A DNA stretch of 64,000 nucleotides from Hydractinia symbiolongicarpus. Its lineage: Eukaryota; Cnidaria; Hydrozoa; Anthoathecata; Hydractiniidae. The stretch lies in the NCBI RefSeq assembly GCF_029227915.1, contig NC_079879.1, positions 5,952,001 through 6,016,000 on the forward strand, in the 5' to 3' direction. The translations under genes and the position numbers were made by a program. Shown here piece after piece: positions 23,200 to 35,191 of the stretch. The notes below the pieces were generated by a model. That model was not told the DNA's origin, did not search any database, and was given only the letters and a program-made list of their open reading frames with translations. The stretch's first letter is position 1; every line of letters starts with the position of its first letter.

Positions 23200-25682
23200 T
23201 TTCGTTTCTCGTTTTACGACGACCAACGACGACAACACGAATTTGCTCAATAATTTGTTGTTTGTATTACGTACGGCCTCTAACTTTCTGCTTGCGCAAA
23301 GCTCGACCGCTATACTAAAATATACATTAGTTAAATAAGTGACGTTTAGTATTACTCCCAACTTGATCTCAATGACGGTCTTGCCTGCCCAGTTAGCTTT
23401 GAAATGAATTTCCTAAATATACAATTTCTAACGAGACAGTGTTATGTTTTGGCAACTACTGCGCATTGGCCACGAGCAGAAGTTCTGTATCTATAATTTA
23501 CACCGTAGGTAACACTCTTAGCAGGCTAATCTTTCTCTCTTTATTTGTAGCTACTTAGAAAGGGCCAGTACATAATTCTTTGGCCTACCCTCACTCTCCA
23601 ATATAAGGGTGGCCACTACTGCTAGATTTAGCTCTTATCCTATATATATATATCTCCTTATTGGGCTATTAATTAGGCTAAAATAGTTTTTACAGCAAAT
23701 CACTCTTTGTTTTATCATCACATAAACTTGTAAAACCAACTGGTCATTGCAGACTTAATAAGAGATAAATAGATAGATCAGTGGAAAGCTCTTTTTTCTC
23801 TGACATTTGCATGGCAAAAAAAAAAAGAAAAGTGCTCTAGGTGAAGCAAAGTAGATAGATAGATAGATGTGCATATTTTACATGGCTAGCCTCACAAATA
23901 TCGAGGGATATACCCTGTCTATTATTTCCAGGAGGGGCCATGGCGTAGATGGAGAGTCCTAGAGTATTTAATGCTCATTTTGAGCTACGCAGACCCAATT
24001 AGAGCCCGCGCTCTACTAGACAACTCCCGGCAACATCCAACGGCCCACACAATGTGCCATCTTACCAATATTCCCTCACATGGCTTGGGTTAACCCGGGG
24101 CTATGGTGACATTCACTCGCCCATGTTGAATCGCCGTCAAGAGGAATCAAACCCCGATCTCCCGCACAGAGTACGAGAGCTATAACCACTTGTCACTGAA
24201 TTCAAATATAAATAAATCAGAAGACTCTACACTCAATAATGGTTTAAAAGCTCAATCAATATTTCTGTGAGAAAAAAAAAACAAAGGAAAAGACCTCTCT
24301 TCACCAAATACTAGCTTCAAAGAAGTTTTTTAAAAGTAAACATAAAACGAATGAAATACACAAAATAAAATACCAAGAGAACTTATTAGCACAATGATGG
24401 TTTGCTATGTTTAGCGCACAGTAGAATTTACACAAGTTATTTTGCTCATCCTAAACTTTTTAAAACAAATCTAGAAACAAAATTTAAAACAAATCACAAA
24501 ACGAATTCTGACATAAATTGTTTTCCCAAAGGAATTAGAAAAGCAAAACGTATATAATAACTTTATTACTAAAAAAAATTTGTAGTCTTTCTTTTCTTCC
24601 TTCCATAGATGTCCCAAAAATTTACACAGGTTCGTTTTTTTGAAAGGATTACCAAAATTGTGTATTTATAGTTTTTAATATAAGGCGTTATTTTTGCTTT
24701 CAACGATCCTATTTTGACTGTTTCTAAACAATCTTTAACAAACTTTTTGCTTTCTACAATCCCATTTTTGTGTTTTTCAACAATCTATGGCAATTTTTTA
24801 CCTTTATATGATCCTGTTTTTACTGTTTTTAAACGGTGTACAGCGATCTTTCGTGAAAAAAATGCAGATATTTATAATTTTATAGTTAAACTTATTTAGA
24901 ACATTTTAAGAGAATCTGCTAAAGCTTATGAAGAACGATCAGGTTATTATAAAAAACATGAGGTAAAGAGACCTCATGTTTTAAGGTCGGCCCCTTTCCT
25001 TCATGCTGACACTCTTATGCTCGGCTGGTGCATTCACTGAGACTCGAACGAAAGACGGAAGGCTTGCCCTGTACCTTAATACAGCTTTCGGACGAATCTT
25101 CTCGTGATGTAATACCAAAGAAAAAACATGTTAAATAAAGTTTTAAAATTATAGCAAATCTGCCAAAACATCATCACGTTCAACTTTGCACTTGTGGTTA
25201 ATACATTTTCCAAAAATCATTTTTATTGGGTTTCGTTTTAAGGCTGGCATTCCTGCATCTGCAGAAAAAAAATTGTGTAACAGTGACCTAAAAAAATTTA
25301 TTTCAATCCAGACAGCAAACACAAATATTTCAAATCCAGCCTTATCACTAACTAAAATAATTCAGGCTACAGAAATACTGTGGTGCTATTCGATTTGTAA
25401 TAATAATCAAAAAAATTGTATATTGTATTAAGGAAAGGTCCAGAAGTACTTTCTCCCACACAACACAGCAGGCAATAAGTCAGCCCTACCCTCGGTTTTA
25501 TGAGGAGAGATGTTCTGCGAAAACTCTGCAGTTTTACTTCATGTTAAACTGTGCCTGTGACAAGCATTTTTAATGTCACTGGCGGCTTCTGCAATATACA
25601 ACCTGATGATGCCCTAACCTAATAAGCTCATCTAGAAACATAAAAAGCCAGTTGGTAGTGAACTATTAACCTCACGAAGTTC
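23200..25682. other. Upstream region of the chromodomain gene to the LINE
   Basis: 2.5 kb containing the presumed promoter of the chromodomain gene, a full SINE copy (23845-24200) and a degenerate tRNA-like box-B remnant on the minus strand near 25040 (CGTTCGAGTC). The short ORFs at 24714-24899 and 25186-25431 have no recognisable domain. No gene is called. Confidence 0.55.
23845..24200 (-). mobile_element. tRNA-derived SINE, near full length (copy 2)
   Basis: On the minus strand the element begins with a tRNA-like head: box A-like TAGCTCTCGT (24173-24182) and box B GGTTTGATTCC (24143-24153). A ~250-bp body shared with copies 1 and 3 follows. It ends in a (CTAT)n tail at 23850-23866. The boxes are the internal RNA polymerase III promoter expected for a tRNA-derived SINE. 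No target duplication was obvious. Confidence 0.82.
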
Positions 25683-28200
25683 ACCATCATCATCATCATC
25701 ATCATCATTCTCGGCTTAACGTCTGTTTTCCATGCTAGCATGGGTTGGACGGGGTATATTAATGACCCTCTTCCAATCTGGTCTAGACTGTGTTAGATCT
25801 AACATCAACTTCCTCTGTATCAAGTCTGTCCTTATAACCTCCTGCCAAGTCTTTCTCGGTCTGCCTCTGGGCTTTGCCCCAGGAACTATCAAGTCTCTAC
25901 ACTTTCTTACCCAATTATCCTCCTCCATTCTTTCCAAGTGCCCCAGCCAGTTCATTCTTCTTATCTGGATAACATCTTTAATTCTATGGAGACTTAGCCT
26001 GCTTCTTAGCTCATCTGAACTCTTTCTGTCTCTCAGACTGGCGTTAAACATCCACCTAACCATTCTCATATCATTCCTTTCTAAACGGTCAGGATCTTCC
26101 TGCTTCACTGCCCATGTCTCACTACCGTACAACATAACACTTCTTACACAGGCCTCATACAACCTACCTTTTACCTCAATTGACAGGACTCTGCTAGTCA
26201 ACAAAGATAGTAACTCTCTGAACTTTTTCCAAGCAGAACCTATCCTGCAAGTAACACTTCTTCCAACACCCCCTTCACTGCCCAACATATCACCTAAGTA
26301 ACAGAAGTTCTCAACTATCTCTAACGAGCCACTGTTGTACATCATTAAAGCTGGAAATACTTCATTCTCTATAATCTCACCTTTGCAACGCTTGCATACA
26401 AACTGTATCTCAGCTCTTAACCTTCCACTAATACTACTGCACTTCTTATGTACCCAATGCTTGCAAGTCTGACAAAAAATTGAGTTACTACCAACCCCTT
26501 TCCTGCAAACTCCACAAGGCCACTTTCCAACTACAAGGTCACACTTGGCTGCAATGCTACTAATCATGACTTTAGACTTTGCTGTGTTTACCTTTAGCCC
26601 TTTCTCTTCTAGTCCTTTCTTCCACTTCTCAAACTTTTTAACTAATTCTTCCATCGACTCTGCTATGAGAACCAAATCATCTGCATACAATAACTCCCAT
26701 GGACAACCTGTTCTGAACTCCATCGGCAACGCTTCTAAGACTAGAATAAACAACAAAGGACTAAGTACAGAACCCTGATGTACACCAACATTTACACTAA
26801 ATTCATCACTAAGTGAATCATTAATCCTGACACGACTTCTAGCATTGCTGTACATAGACTGTACCATCGTAACTAGCCACTCATCCACGCCTAATTTTCT
26901 CATAGCCCACCAAATAACTTTACGTGGCACTCTATCAAAAGCTTTCTCTAAATCTACAAAGGCAAAATAGAGATTTTTTCTCTTTCCTAAATACTTTTCC
27001 TGAAGCTGTCTGAGTAAAAATATTGCATCTGTAGTACCACGCCCTGGAACAAAACCAAATTGCATCTTATCTATATCAATTCTTTCTCTAAGTAACTTAT
27101 CAATCACTCTTTCAATAACTTTCATTACTTGATCAACCAACTTCAAACCTCTATAGTTACCCCTTTCTAATGCATCACCCTTGCCCTTGAAACAATTCAC
27201 TATTACACTCGACTGCCACTCACTCGGAATAGCACCATCCTTTATAATCTGGTTAGCAAGACTTGTAATAAGCTCAACTCCAATATATCCAGATGCTTTT
27301 ACCATCTCTGCAACAATACCTGATACTCTTGCAGCCTTGCCAATCTTCAATTTCCTAATAGCCTCCACTACCCATTCTGCCTTGATCTGCATAGCTGGCC
27401 CTTCTACAAATTATCATCAGACAAATTATCCTCGTCCCAATCAAACTCAGTGTTAAGCAACCTCTGATAATGATTCTTCCAAGCTACCCTTTTCTCCTCC
27501 TCTGTGCTAGCCAAAACACCTTCATCATTACGTATACACTTCTCACCTACGACATTTTGATAAGTCTTCTTCATACGCTGGTCTTCCCTTCTTAACACAT
27601 CTGGAAATCTGTTTCTCTCTGCTTCTGATTTTGCCTTTTACACTGCTGTACGAGCGCGACGCTTAGCTTCTAAGTAAATATTTTTACTACCATCTGACTT
27701 CCACTCTTTCCAAAGTTTCCTCTTTTCCTTTATACACTGGTCAACCTGATTATTCCACCACCAGGTCTGTCTATGTCTAGCTGGTCCTTTCGTCCACCCA
27801 CAGGTATCATCAGAAGCTTCTAGAAGACAATTCTTCAAAGTAGTCCAAGTACTTTCAACATTGTCACTATCACATTGACTATTGTAGGCTAACTGCTGAA
27901 CTTTTGCACTAAATTGTCTTGCTACAATCTCTTCCTTCAGCTTCCAGACTTTTCGGCGGGGCCTGTACTTTCCCTTGGCTTCTTTAACACTCTTCAAGAT
28001 AATATCACAAACCAGCAACCTATGCTGGGAAACACACTCTTCCCCCGATATAACTTTCACGTCCTTCACCACTTTCTTGTCTGACTTTCTAACCAGGAAG
28101 TAATCTATCTGTGTCTTACAACCACCTGGCTCATATGTTATCAGCCTACTCTGTCTCTTACTGAATGATGTGTCTCTTACTGAATGATGTCACCATCCAG
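25683..28200 (-). mobile_element. Non-LTR retrotransposon (LINE), 5'-truncated and inactivated
   Basis: On the minus strand, from about 28200 to 25683, this reads as the C-terminal end of an endonuclease/exonuclease/phosphatase domain (TYEPGGCKTQIDYFLV, then SQHRLLV), a linker, a reverse transcriptase and a C-terminal region. It ends in a (ATG)n-type tail (25683-25709). The 5' half of the endonuclease is missing, a typical result of incomplete target-primed reverse transcription. An in-frame TAA near 27639 and a frameshift near 27400 break the ORF, so this copy cannot make full protein. A ~19-bp direct duplication (ACTGAATGATGTGTCTCTT region, 28158-28190) marks the 5' end. Confidence 0.9.
25716..28130 (-). 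pseudogene. LINE endonuclease/reverse transcriptase ORF, broken
   Basis: The longest intact piece is 25716-27392 (558 aa). It holds the reverse transcriptase motifs FAFVDLEKAFDRV, VHQGSVLSPLLF and the catalytic LLYADDLVL (near 26676-26690). A Cys/His cluster follows (about 26395-26530): CGVCRKG, then CQTCKHWVHKKC and CKRC, which resembles a PHD-type zinc finger set inside the post-RT region. The C-terminus has the KPRGRPRKTW motif common in such elements. Upstream pieces (27404-27598 and 27638-28072) lie in other frames or beyond a stop. The linker carries GPARHRQTWWWNNQV, a conserved LINE segment. Confidence 0.88.
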
Positions 28201-29411
28201 AAGGTATGTCAAAAAGACTTGCTCTCCATTTCCATTTGTCATCGTCTTAAGAGATCAGTGCATCGAATCTATGAGAGGTCTAGCCCTAATAAAAGGTGAA
28301 TGACGAAAGATATTACCAGCTGAACAATTTCACTACAAAAAAATATTGCCGACACAATGCCAACGCAAATCAGTTGAAATAAATCTCAGGTTGTTTTATT
28401 GCCGATGTAAAAAAATTCTAATTTTAAGGGCTCTCGATTGAGTATTTTCGTTGATATTTTTGATCAGCGACAACTGGATTATTTTTAGTTTAATTAGTTT
28501 AATTTTCAGATCAAGCATGTGCATTTCGTAACTTTTTGTTTCATTGACCACTCATGCAAACTAATTTGCACAATTTTTTGTGATCGCACATGGTTCGCTC
28601 ACGCAGATTAATTTACATGAGTGATTTAGCGCTTGCAGGGGTAAATTTTCCTGACCAGGCCTGGAAAGAGAACATTGATTTCCATGTGAGATGAAGTGAT
28701 ATTGCTCAGCCAGAGGAATTGGAGGAGCAATTATATATTGGCTGAGCTAGTTTCTCATTTCTCAGAATTGGGCGAGCCTTTGCGTGAGCAAGAGCAATTG
28801 CTCTCCCCTTATTGATAGGCCTGCTTACAAGTTGTTTTTTAAGATTTATAAGTGAAAGATGGGATTGCAAAACTTACTAACAAATTAAACAAAATATTTC
28901 TTAATGATGTAAAGCATCATACATATAAGGAATATGAAAAATTTGAGCAATTTAAATGTGAAAGCAAAGATTTTTATTTCAAAAGTTAGAAATAAAGTGA
29001 AATAAAAAACAGAATTGGTGGGGAAATGGAAACAGTGCACACAAAAAAACTTTGGAAAGCAAGTTTTCCACTTGTTAAGGAATCAGCTGTATATTTTGAA
29101 TCATATTGATATAGATTTGTACCATCATTTCACATTTAGAAAATGTGAAATGATTGTGGAGACGGTCCCTAACTCCTTTTTCCAACCAGAATAAAGTAAT
29201 TATACTGAATACTTTTCTTTTTGTGATGGAATGTTATACCTGCTGAACAGACAGGTGGGGACACAATAGTTTTTTTGGATGATTGTAACAAAATTGAATT
29301 TGTTACGATTGAAATATGGAAATGTTATTTTTCTAAAGGTGCTATTCTTGTTGTGTGAAATAAGGTTCCTTGATGCATTAGAATTTTCACATTTTAGGTA
29401 AGTACAAAACA
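28201..29411. other. Intergenic region, LINE to GST
   Basis: 1.2 kb, AT-rich. At 28690-28810 several GAGCAAT / ATTGCTC words and a GAGCAATTGCTC palindrome suggest a small foldback remnant. I could not define its ends. No gene is seen. Confidence 0.5.
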
Positions 29412-32400
29412 ATGGCAAAGCTTTATGTTAAGGAATATGATGTGGACAGTAAATTACCATGGCTGTACATCATCTTGGTAAGTAGAAACTAAACTGTATA
29501 TTTTGCGATACAGAGGGATTCAATTTTTATAACTTTCACGGTTTACTAATGACATGTTTGTTTACTTAATTTTTTTAAAGTTCAAGGACTGTCAGAATGT
29601 TGATGTTATTTGCTGGGGTTCCATTATTTGCACATCTTTTTGAGTGTGAGCAATTACAAAAGATTCACTTTAAAAAAAATTCTAGAAATATAAACCCAAT
29701 CGCTCCATAATTCTGTAATATTTATGTTGACCCACAAAGAATACAAAATACCAACGAAGAATACAAAAACATTGTTGTATTATTTTCTTTTATTGTGACT
29801 AAAACAGAAAAAAGACTGTGTATATATTTGCTTGATCCTATGTGAAATTTGTGATGATTTTTAACAAGAAACCTTGGCCTAGTAGTAAGTCCATAGTTTA
29901 AAAAGTGACTATGGTTAATAATAGGATACGATGCAAGGGAAAAACACAAATAAAGGAATTTATTTAGTGGTGGTTGCCATTGTGCAACTTTTATGTACAA
30001 TGTTCACTAGGGCTTGTCTTGTAATTTTTTTAAACCTAAAATAGTGTTGAGGATAATGCCAAAGCCTACTAAAGTATATTTTTTAGATTATGGTACTATA
30101 CTTTGGCAATCCTTTGCTGAAACAAGTGTTTCAAAAATGTGAAGGCTGCTACATGTGTGGTATCCTAACTAATACAGCATTCAAATTAGTGGATCGCAAA
30201 TCAGGATTTGGAAATCATTTTCTTTTTTTGCATATTAAATTGACCTACTAAACATAAAACTATAACTGTACATGAAATAAAAGATACAACTATCATTGTT
30301 GTTAAGATTAAATCTTACAAAATATATGGCATATTCTGCCCCCAGTGTTTGAATTCACTGACTTTGATGTCTCCATCTTCATCAGCATTGTTTTTAATTA
30401 ACGAAGCCATTGCATTGCACTTTTATGTTTATTGCCTGTTTAAACCTCGACATCCCTTTAACCGTTCATCGAAAGACCATGATCCCATACCTTTTCTTGG
30501 TCACCAATTCAAGCTCTACACAATAGAGGCAACAGCCAAACAAATTTTTGAAAAAAATTGTGTATTGACGGGTTATTGCTTACATCATCTGGATGGATTT
30601 ATTGGTCTTACACCAAAGTGGATTTGTAAATAGTATAAACAATTGTTGAAAAAATTTAAAGGTTTTTTAACATTACAAAATATTTTACCTTCTAAAACAT
30701 GAACATGTTTAAATTTGTTAGGATCATGTCTGGCTATAGAATACCATCTTAAAATGGGTTTTCCACTCAATCATAAATTAACCTAATGCAATCATATTTT
30801 TAGACAAAATCTCCAGTTGACATTGTTATATTTAAACCAGGCGATACACAGCACACGCTAATGAATCCAGCAAAAATATTACCATTTTTGCTTGATGAAG
30901 ATGTTAAAATTTGGGGAACGTGAGTATTTTTATATTTCTGTGCTTTATAAGCAAGCTTCCTGTATCTAAATAAAGTAACCAGGGTTTCGAGATGTTCATA
31001 ATTTGGTAATTGAAAAGCGAGCCAACAGAAAATGTTGATGAGACAAAACAATATTTGACCCGTCAATCATCAGAATAGCGATTCCTATAAATACACAACA
31101 CTACATGCCTTAATAAAAAGAAAAACTGCAAAATTTCTGTAGAATTACCTATCCTGTGCCTTATTTCCAGGAATTTCCGAGAATAACTTAGTAGTATACA
31201 CTATATTTGGTGAAATAACATCCAAATTATATTGTTCCGGAATTAAAAAATCAAGTCATTCTGTTTCTTCAACGCAGTAAATAACAAACCAACAGAGCTA
31301 GCTAGAACATGGAATTCAGAAGAGTGTGAAGTGTTTACTTTAACGAGTATCTAAAATACATTACCCCCCAGCCAAACAACACTTTTCTTGCTAATTTAAA
31401 TCGTGAATTTTTAGGAAATGAATAAAGAAGATGACTTTTTGTATTTTAATGATTTTTTTACGTAGAATGAAGTTTATAACCACTCTGGGAGTTGTTTTTA
31501 AAATTCATTTTTACAAGTTCATGTACGAGGGACTCAAAATAGCCAGTGAAAAGTGGGGTCTTCAATTGCTGTGTTTTAATTTGCTTTGTTGCGCTGACTT
31601 TGGCGCGGGAGTTTATTGGAAATAGATGATGATGTGCTGTTTTACATGGCTAGCCTCACAAATATCAAGGAATATACCCTGTCTATTATTTCCTGGAAAG
31701 GTCATGGGTTAGATGGGGAGTCCTTTTTAGGTCCACGCTCTACCAGACAACTTCATGCTACATCCAACGGCCTACACATTGTCCTGTCTTCCCAATTTCC
31801 CTCACATGGCTTGGGTTAACCTGGGACCATGGTAACATTTCACATGCCCACATTAAACGCAGCCAAGAGGAATCCAACCCCGATCTCCCGCACAAAGTAT
31901 GGTAGTTGTAACTACTAAGCTACAGCGCCAAATATTTATTCATTGGTGGTTCTGTGATAGTACTGCTGGTTCACTGCTGATTCTCTGGTCGTTCTACGGA
32001 GACTGGTGGTTCTCTGCTGGTTCTGTGGTAGTTCTGCAGAGACTGATGGTTACATGTTTTAGTTATTATGCTGTCTCTGTAGTTTTATCTGTTTATTTCT
32101 TAAAACTTTGAATTGCAGCACTGCAGGTGTTTTAGCAGATCTTACTTGATTATTTCATGTAAGTAATAAAAAATAATGGCTGTTTTAGTTATTGTACTTC
32201 AGTTATTGTACTTCAGTTACAGTTTATTTGCTTCCGACTAATGGTCCTTGTTACATAAACTGTCATTGAACTCTTTATTTATGATGCACAGCCCATTATA
32301 CATAAAATTGTACAAAATTATTTAAATAGTGAAAACATGTTGGATATGTAATAATAATTATTTTCCTAAATTTTCAGAATCAATATTGGAAAATACTTGA

Positions 32401-33935
32401 CCTTTTTTAATATATTCCTTTACCATATAACTTGAAAAGGTTGAATATGTTTTGACGCAGTTTATAAGGAAATTCCATGCGTGAGTCAGAATAAGTAATT
32501 CTAAAAATGAATTTAAAGCTTATTTTACAAGAAGGACACTTTATCTGATTAGACATACTCTAAATGCCCAAAAAGCTTATATGAACATAAAGTTGCTACC
32601 TTATTTGTTTTGGCCATACAATAGTAAGCTTCTTTAAATATTTAGAGTTGCAGTATTGCTTTATCTTACACAAAAGTTTGGAAATAATTTGTATCATGGG
32701 CAAAATGCTGATGAAAAGGCAAAAATAAATTCTATTCTTTACTGGACTGGTGGACCATTTTACAGGTGATATCATTGTAATTTTGATCTTGTAATTTTTG
32801 AAATGTTTTGGTTGTGAAAGTAAGCAAACGTTGAAATGCAAGCTCCCTTATTCCATGAAATTAATGAGGCACAAAATTAACGATCACAAAATTAATACAA
32901 AGAAAATTAACATAGTGTCTATAACAACTTTTAAGAAAGACCTTCTTCACCCAACTTCACCCAACATCCCACCTTCTTTACCCAACATCCCACCTTCTTT
33001 ACCCAACATCCCACCTTCTTGACCCACCATCCCACCCTCTTCACCCACCATCACACCCTCTCTTCACTCACCATCCCACCCTCTCTTCACTCACCATCCC
33101 ACCCTCTCTTCACCCACCATCCCACCCTCTCTTCACCCACCATCCCACCCTCTCTTCACCCACCATCCCACCCTCTCTTCACCCACCATCCCACCCTCTC
33201 TTCACCCACCATCCCACCCTCTCTTCACCCACCATCCCACCCTCTCTTCACCCACAATCCCACCCTCTTTGTTACCATCCCACCCTTTTCGTCACCTTCA
33301 CACATTCTTCGTCACCTTCATCACCATCCCATCTTCTTTGTCACCATCCCACCTTCTTCACCCTCATCCCACTATCCCACATTCTTCACCCACCATCCCA
33401 CTCATCATCCTACCTTCTCCAGCCACCATCTTCTTAAAATTACATTAAGTCTAGCTTTACCATGGCTTATGTAATATAACATTCTGGTTTGTCTGGTTTT
33501 GTAGGGGATTTAAATTATTTCTATTTTTTTTTTTTTACACCTGTTCGACAGTCATGTTAAATTTCATGTAAAACCAAAATGTAATGTGATTTTTAATGTG
33601 ATGGAACTTACTGTCAAGCTTTACGTTTTAGATCTGCAATTACTAACTTTGTACGTCCACAACAAAGTGAACCTTTCTATAAATTACCAGGAAATGACAA
33701 CCAGTTGCTCATACAACATGGGAAAAAGAATATAACAGACCATTTAGACACATTAGAAAAACAATATTTCACAAAAAAGAAATACGTGCATGGAGACGCT
33801 GAAACAATTGCAGATTTTTACATTTGCAATATTCTTATGGAGTTGGAAAGATTCAAATTTGATTTTTCAAAATGGCCAAAAACTGAGAAGTGGTTTCATG
33901 AAATGAGTCAAAAAGTTATAGTTGCAATGCCATAA
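29412..33935 (+). CDS. Divergent glutathione S-transferase-fold protein
   Basis: Four exons, 29412-29477, 30804-30919, 32646-32765 and 33632-33935, join in phase to 201 aa ending at TAA 33933-33935. The N-terminal ~80 residues read as a thioredoxin-like GST domain: KLYVKEYDVDSKLPWLYII, then NPAKILPFLL (with the cis-Pro position) and VAVLLYLTQKFG. The C-terminal half is helical, with ETIADFYICNILMEL matching the GST C-terminal N-capping region (family form xxxADxxxxxxL). The Glu-Ser pair that normally binds the glutathione gamma-glutamyl group before the AI/AVxxYL helix is replaced by Trp-Gly-Thr (KIWGTVAV). The only candidate catalytic hydroxyl is Ser13, at the position used by theta-class enzymes. 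It could be a theta-like enzyme with altered binding or a non-catalytic GST-fold protein. Introns 2 and 3 hold a SINE and a minisatellite. Confidence 0.78.
31628..31933 (-). mobile_element. tRNA-derived SINE (copy 3) in GST intron 2
   Basis: On the minus strand the head starts near TGGCGCTGTAGCTTAGTAG (box A TAGCTTAGTAGTTA) and has box B GGTTGGATTCC, then the same body as copy 2, ending near ACATGGCTAGCC on the plus strand. The head still looks like a tRNA over ~65 nt. The (CTAT)n tail is replaced by a short (CAT)n run. Confidence 0.82.
31940..32060. repeat. Degenerate GGTTCTSTGNTGG-type repeat
   Basis: Short words such as GGTTCTCTGCTGGTTCTG recur in two ~57-bp blocks (GTTCTACGGAGACTGGTGG and GTTCTGCAGAGACTGATGG) immediately after the SINE. 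Confidence 0.5.
32941..33430. repeat. 23-bp minisatellite in GST intron 3
   Basis: A C/T-rich unit, CACCCACCATCCCACCCTC plus TCTT, is repeated about 20 times. The centre (33050-33260) is nearly perfect and the edges are diverged (CCCAACATCCCACCTTC on the left). The plus strand is almost free of G, so it is strongly strand-asymmetric. A 151-codon ORF through it is a by-product of stop-free units. Confidence 0.92.
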
Positions 33936-35191
33936 ATGTTTGTTCTTTTCTTCAGATAGGTTTTACAAGATTAAAAGTCTTATCTAAGTGAGATATAACT
34001 GACTCCTTAGAGAAACATACAAGAGTCTAATGAATAACTTAACTTTTCAGTGTACCATAACCAAGCTAAGTGTGTGTTTATTTAAGAAATATAGTGTGCT
34101 TATATTATGTTCTGTTGCTAAAAATTGTTTTTATATTATTACCTAATAAGCAAATACATTGATTGTGAAACTTACTATATATATAAAAAAAATTAATGGA
34201 TAAATACCAAGCAATTTACCCCTGAATGTTTATAGTATATATTTGTGTAAAATTGTATATAAATTTGTATGTAGAGATATCTTAAAGAGTATATGAAATA
34301 GTTATAATAAAATTTTAATATAATAATGTTCTTATAATAGTTGTATAAAAAAAAATGCTCTTGATATTTTTGTTGTTTTTCTTTTTGTGTTTTGAATTGC
34401 ATTTTTAGCTTTTCTGTTAGTTCATAACTAAACAAACGAGAGAAAATGTTAAACTACAAATACACTTTTTATAAACAACCAAGTTGCTAAGGATTTTGAC
34501 TATGATTCTGGTTACAACTTAAGGGTTTGCAATGAAATTTTGTGAGTAAGCATATAGGGCTTATATAAGCTTGCCCACAAAATTTTATTGCATACCAAGT
34601 TGCATATTCCGAAGTTATTGGGTCATTGGCAAAAAATTAAGAGGCCTAGGACAAGCAAACAAGTGTCATTTTGGCAAAAAAGTTTATCTTAGTCAATTTA
34701 CATTTAACCCTAACTCACATCCCTTAACTGGTAGAAAATTACTGATGACAGAAAATGTCAAAATTTGCTATAACGTAAATATGACATCATAAATTATGTA
34801 GCACAATTAAATTTGAAATTCTTTAAATGTGAATATCTTGAGAACGAAAGGAACTTTTTAAGATATTTAAAAAGACTTGTTAACATCATTTTATTTCCCT
34901 TTAGGCAACTGAGGCTTATACCTTGACAATCCATCAAGTAAACTACAAAACTGTTCTTCAAAATATATTTTTAAACATAAACAACTATAAACATATACTA
35001 CCATGGGTAATCAAGGAAATTACTTTTAAAGTTTATATATGCATCTTTAAGTCTAAAATCAAATTTTGCCCTTGAGCAACTAGGTTGAAATAAATCAAAT
35101 GTATACTTTATATAAGCAATGGGTTGAGATATGTGATGTAATACACCTACACTCTACTAGACAAAATAACAAAAACAAATATGAATTAAAC
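33936..35191. other. Intergenic region, GST to the 216-aa gene
   Basis: 1.26 kb, very AT-rich. It includes the GST 3' UTR. A TATATAAG sequence near 35109, about 80 bp before the next gene's chosen ATG, is a candidate TATA box. No gene is seen. Confidence 0.5.

Noticed and set aside
25732-27456. Plus-strand ORFs across the LINE
   Set aside because: They are antisense to the reverse transcriptase and have no domain of their own.
33019-33474. 151-codon His/Pro/Ser-rich ORF
   Set aside because: It lies wholly inside the 23-bp minisatellite in a GST intron.
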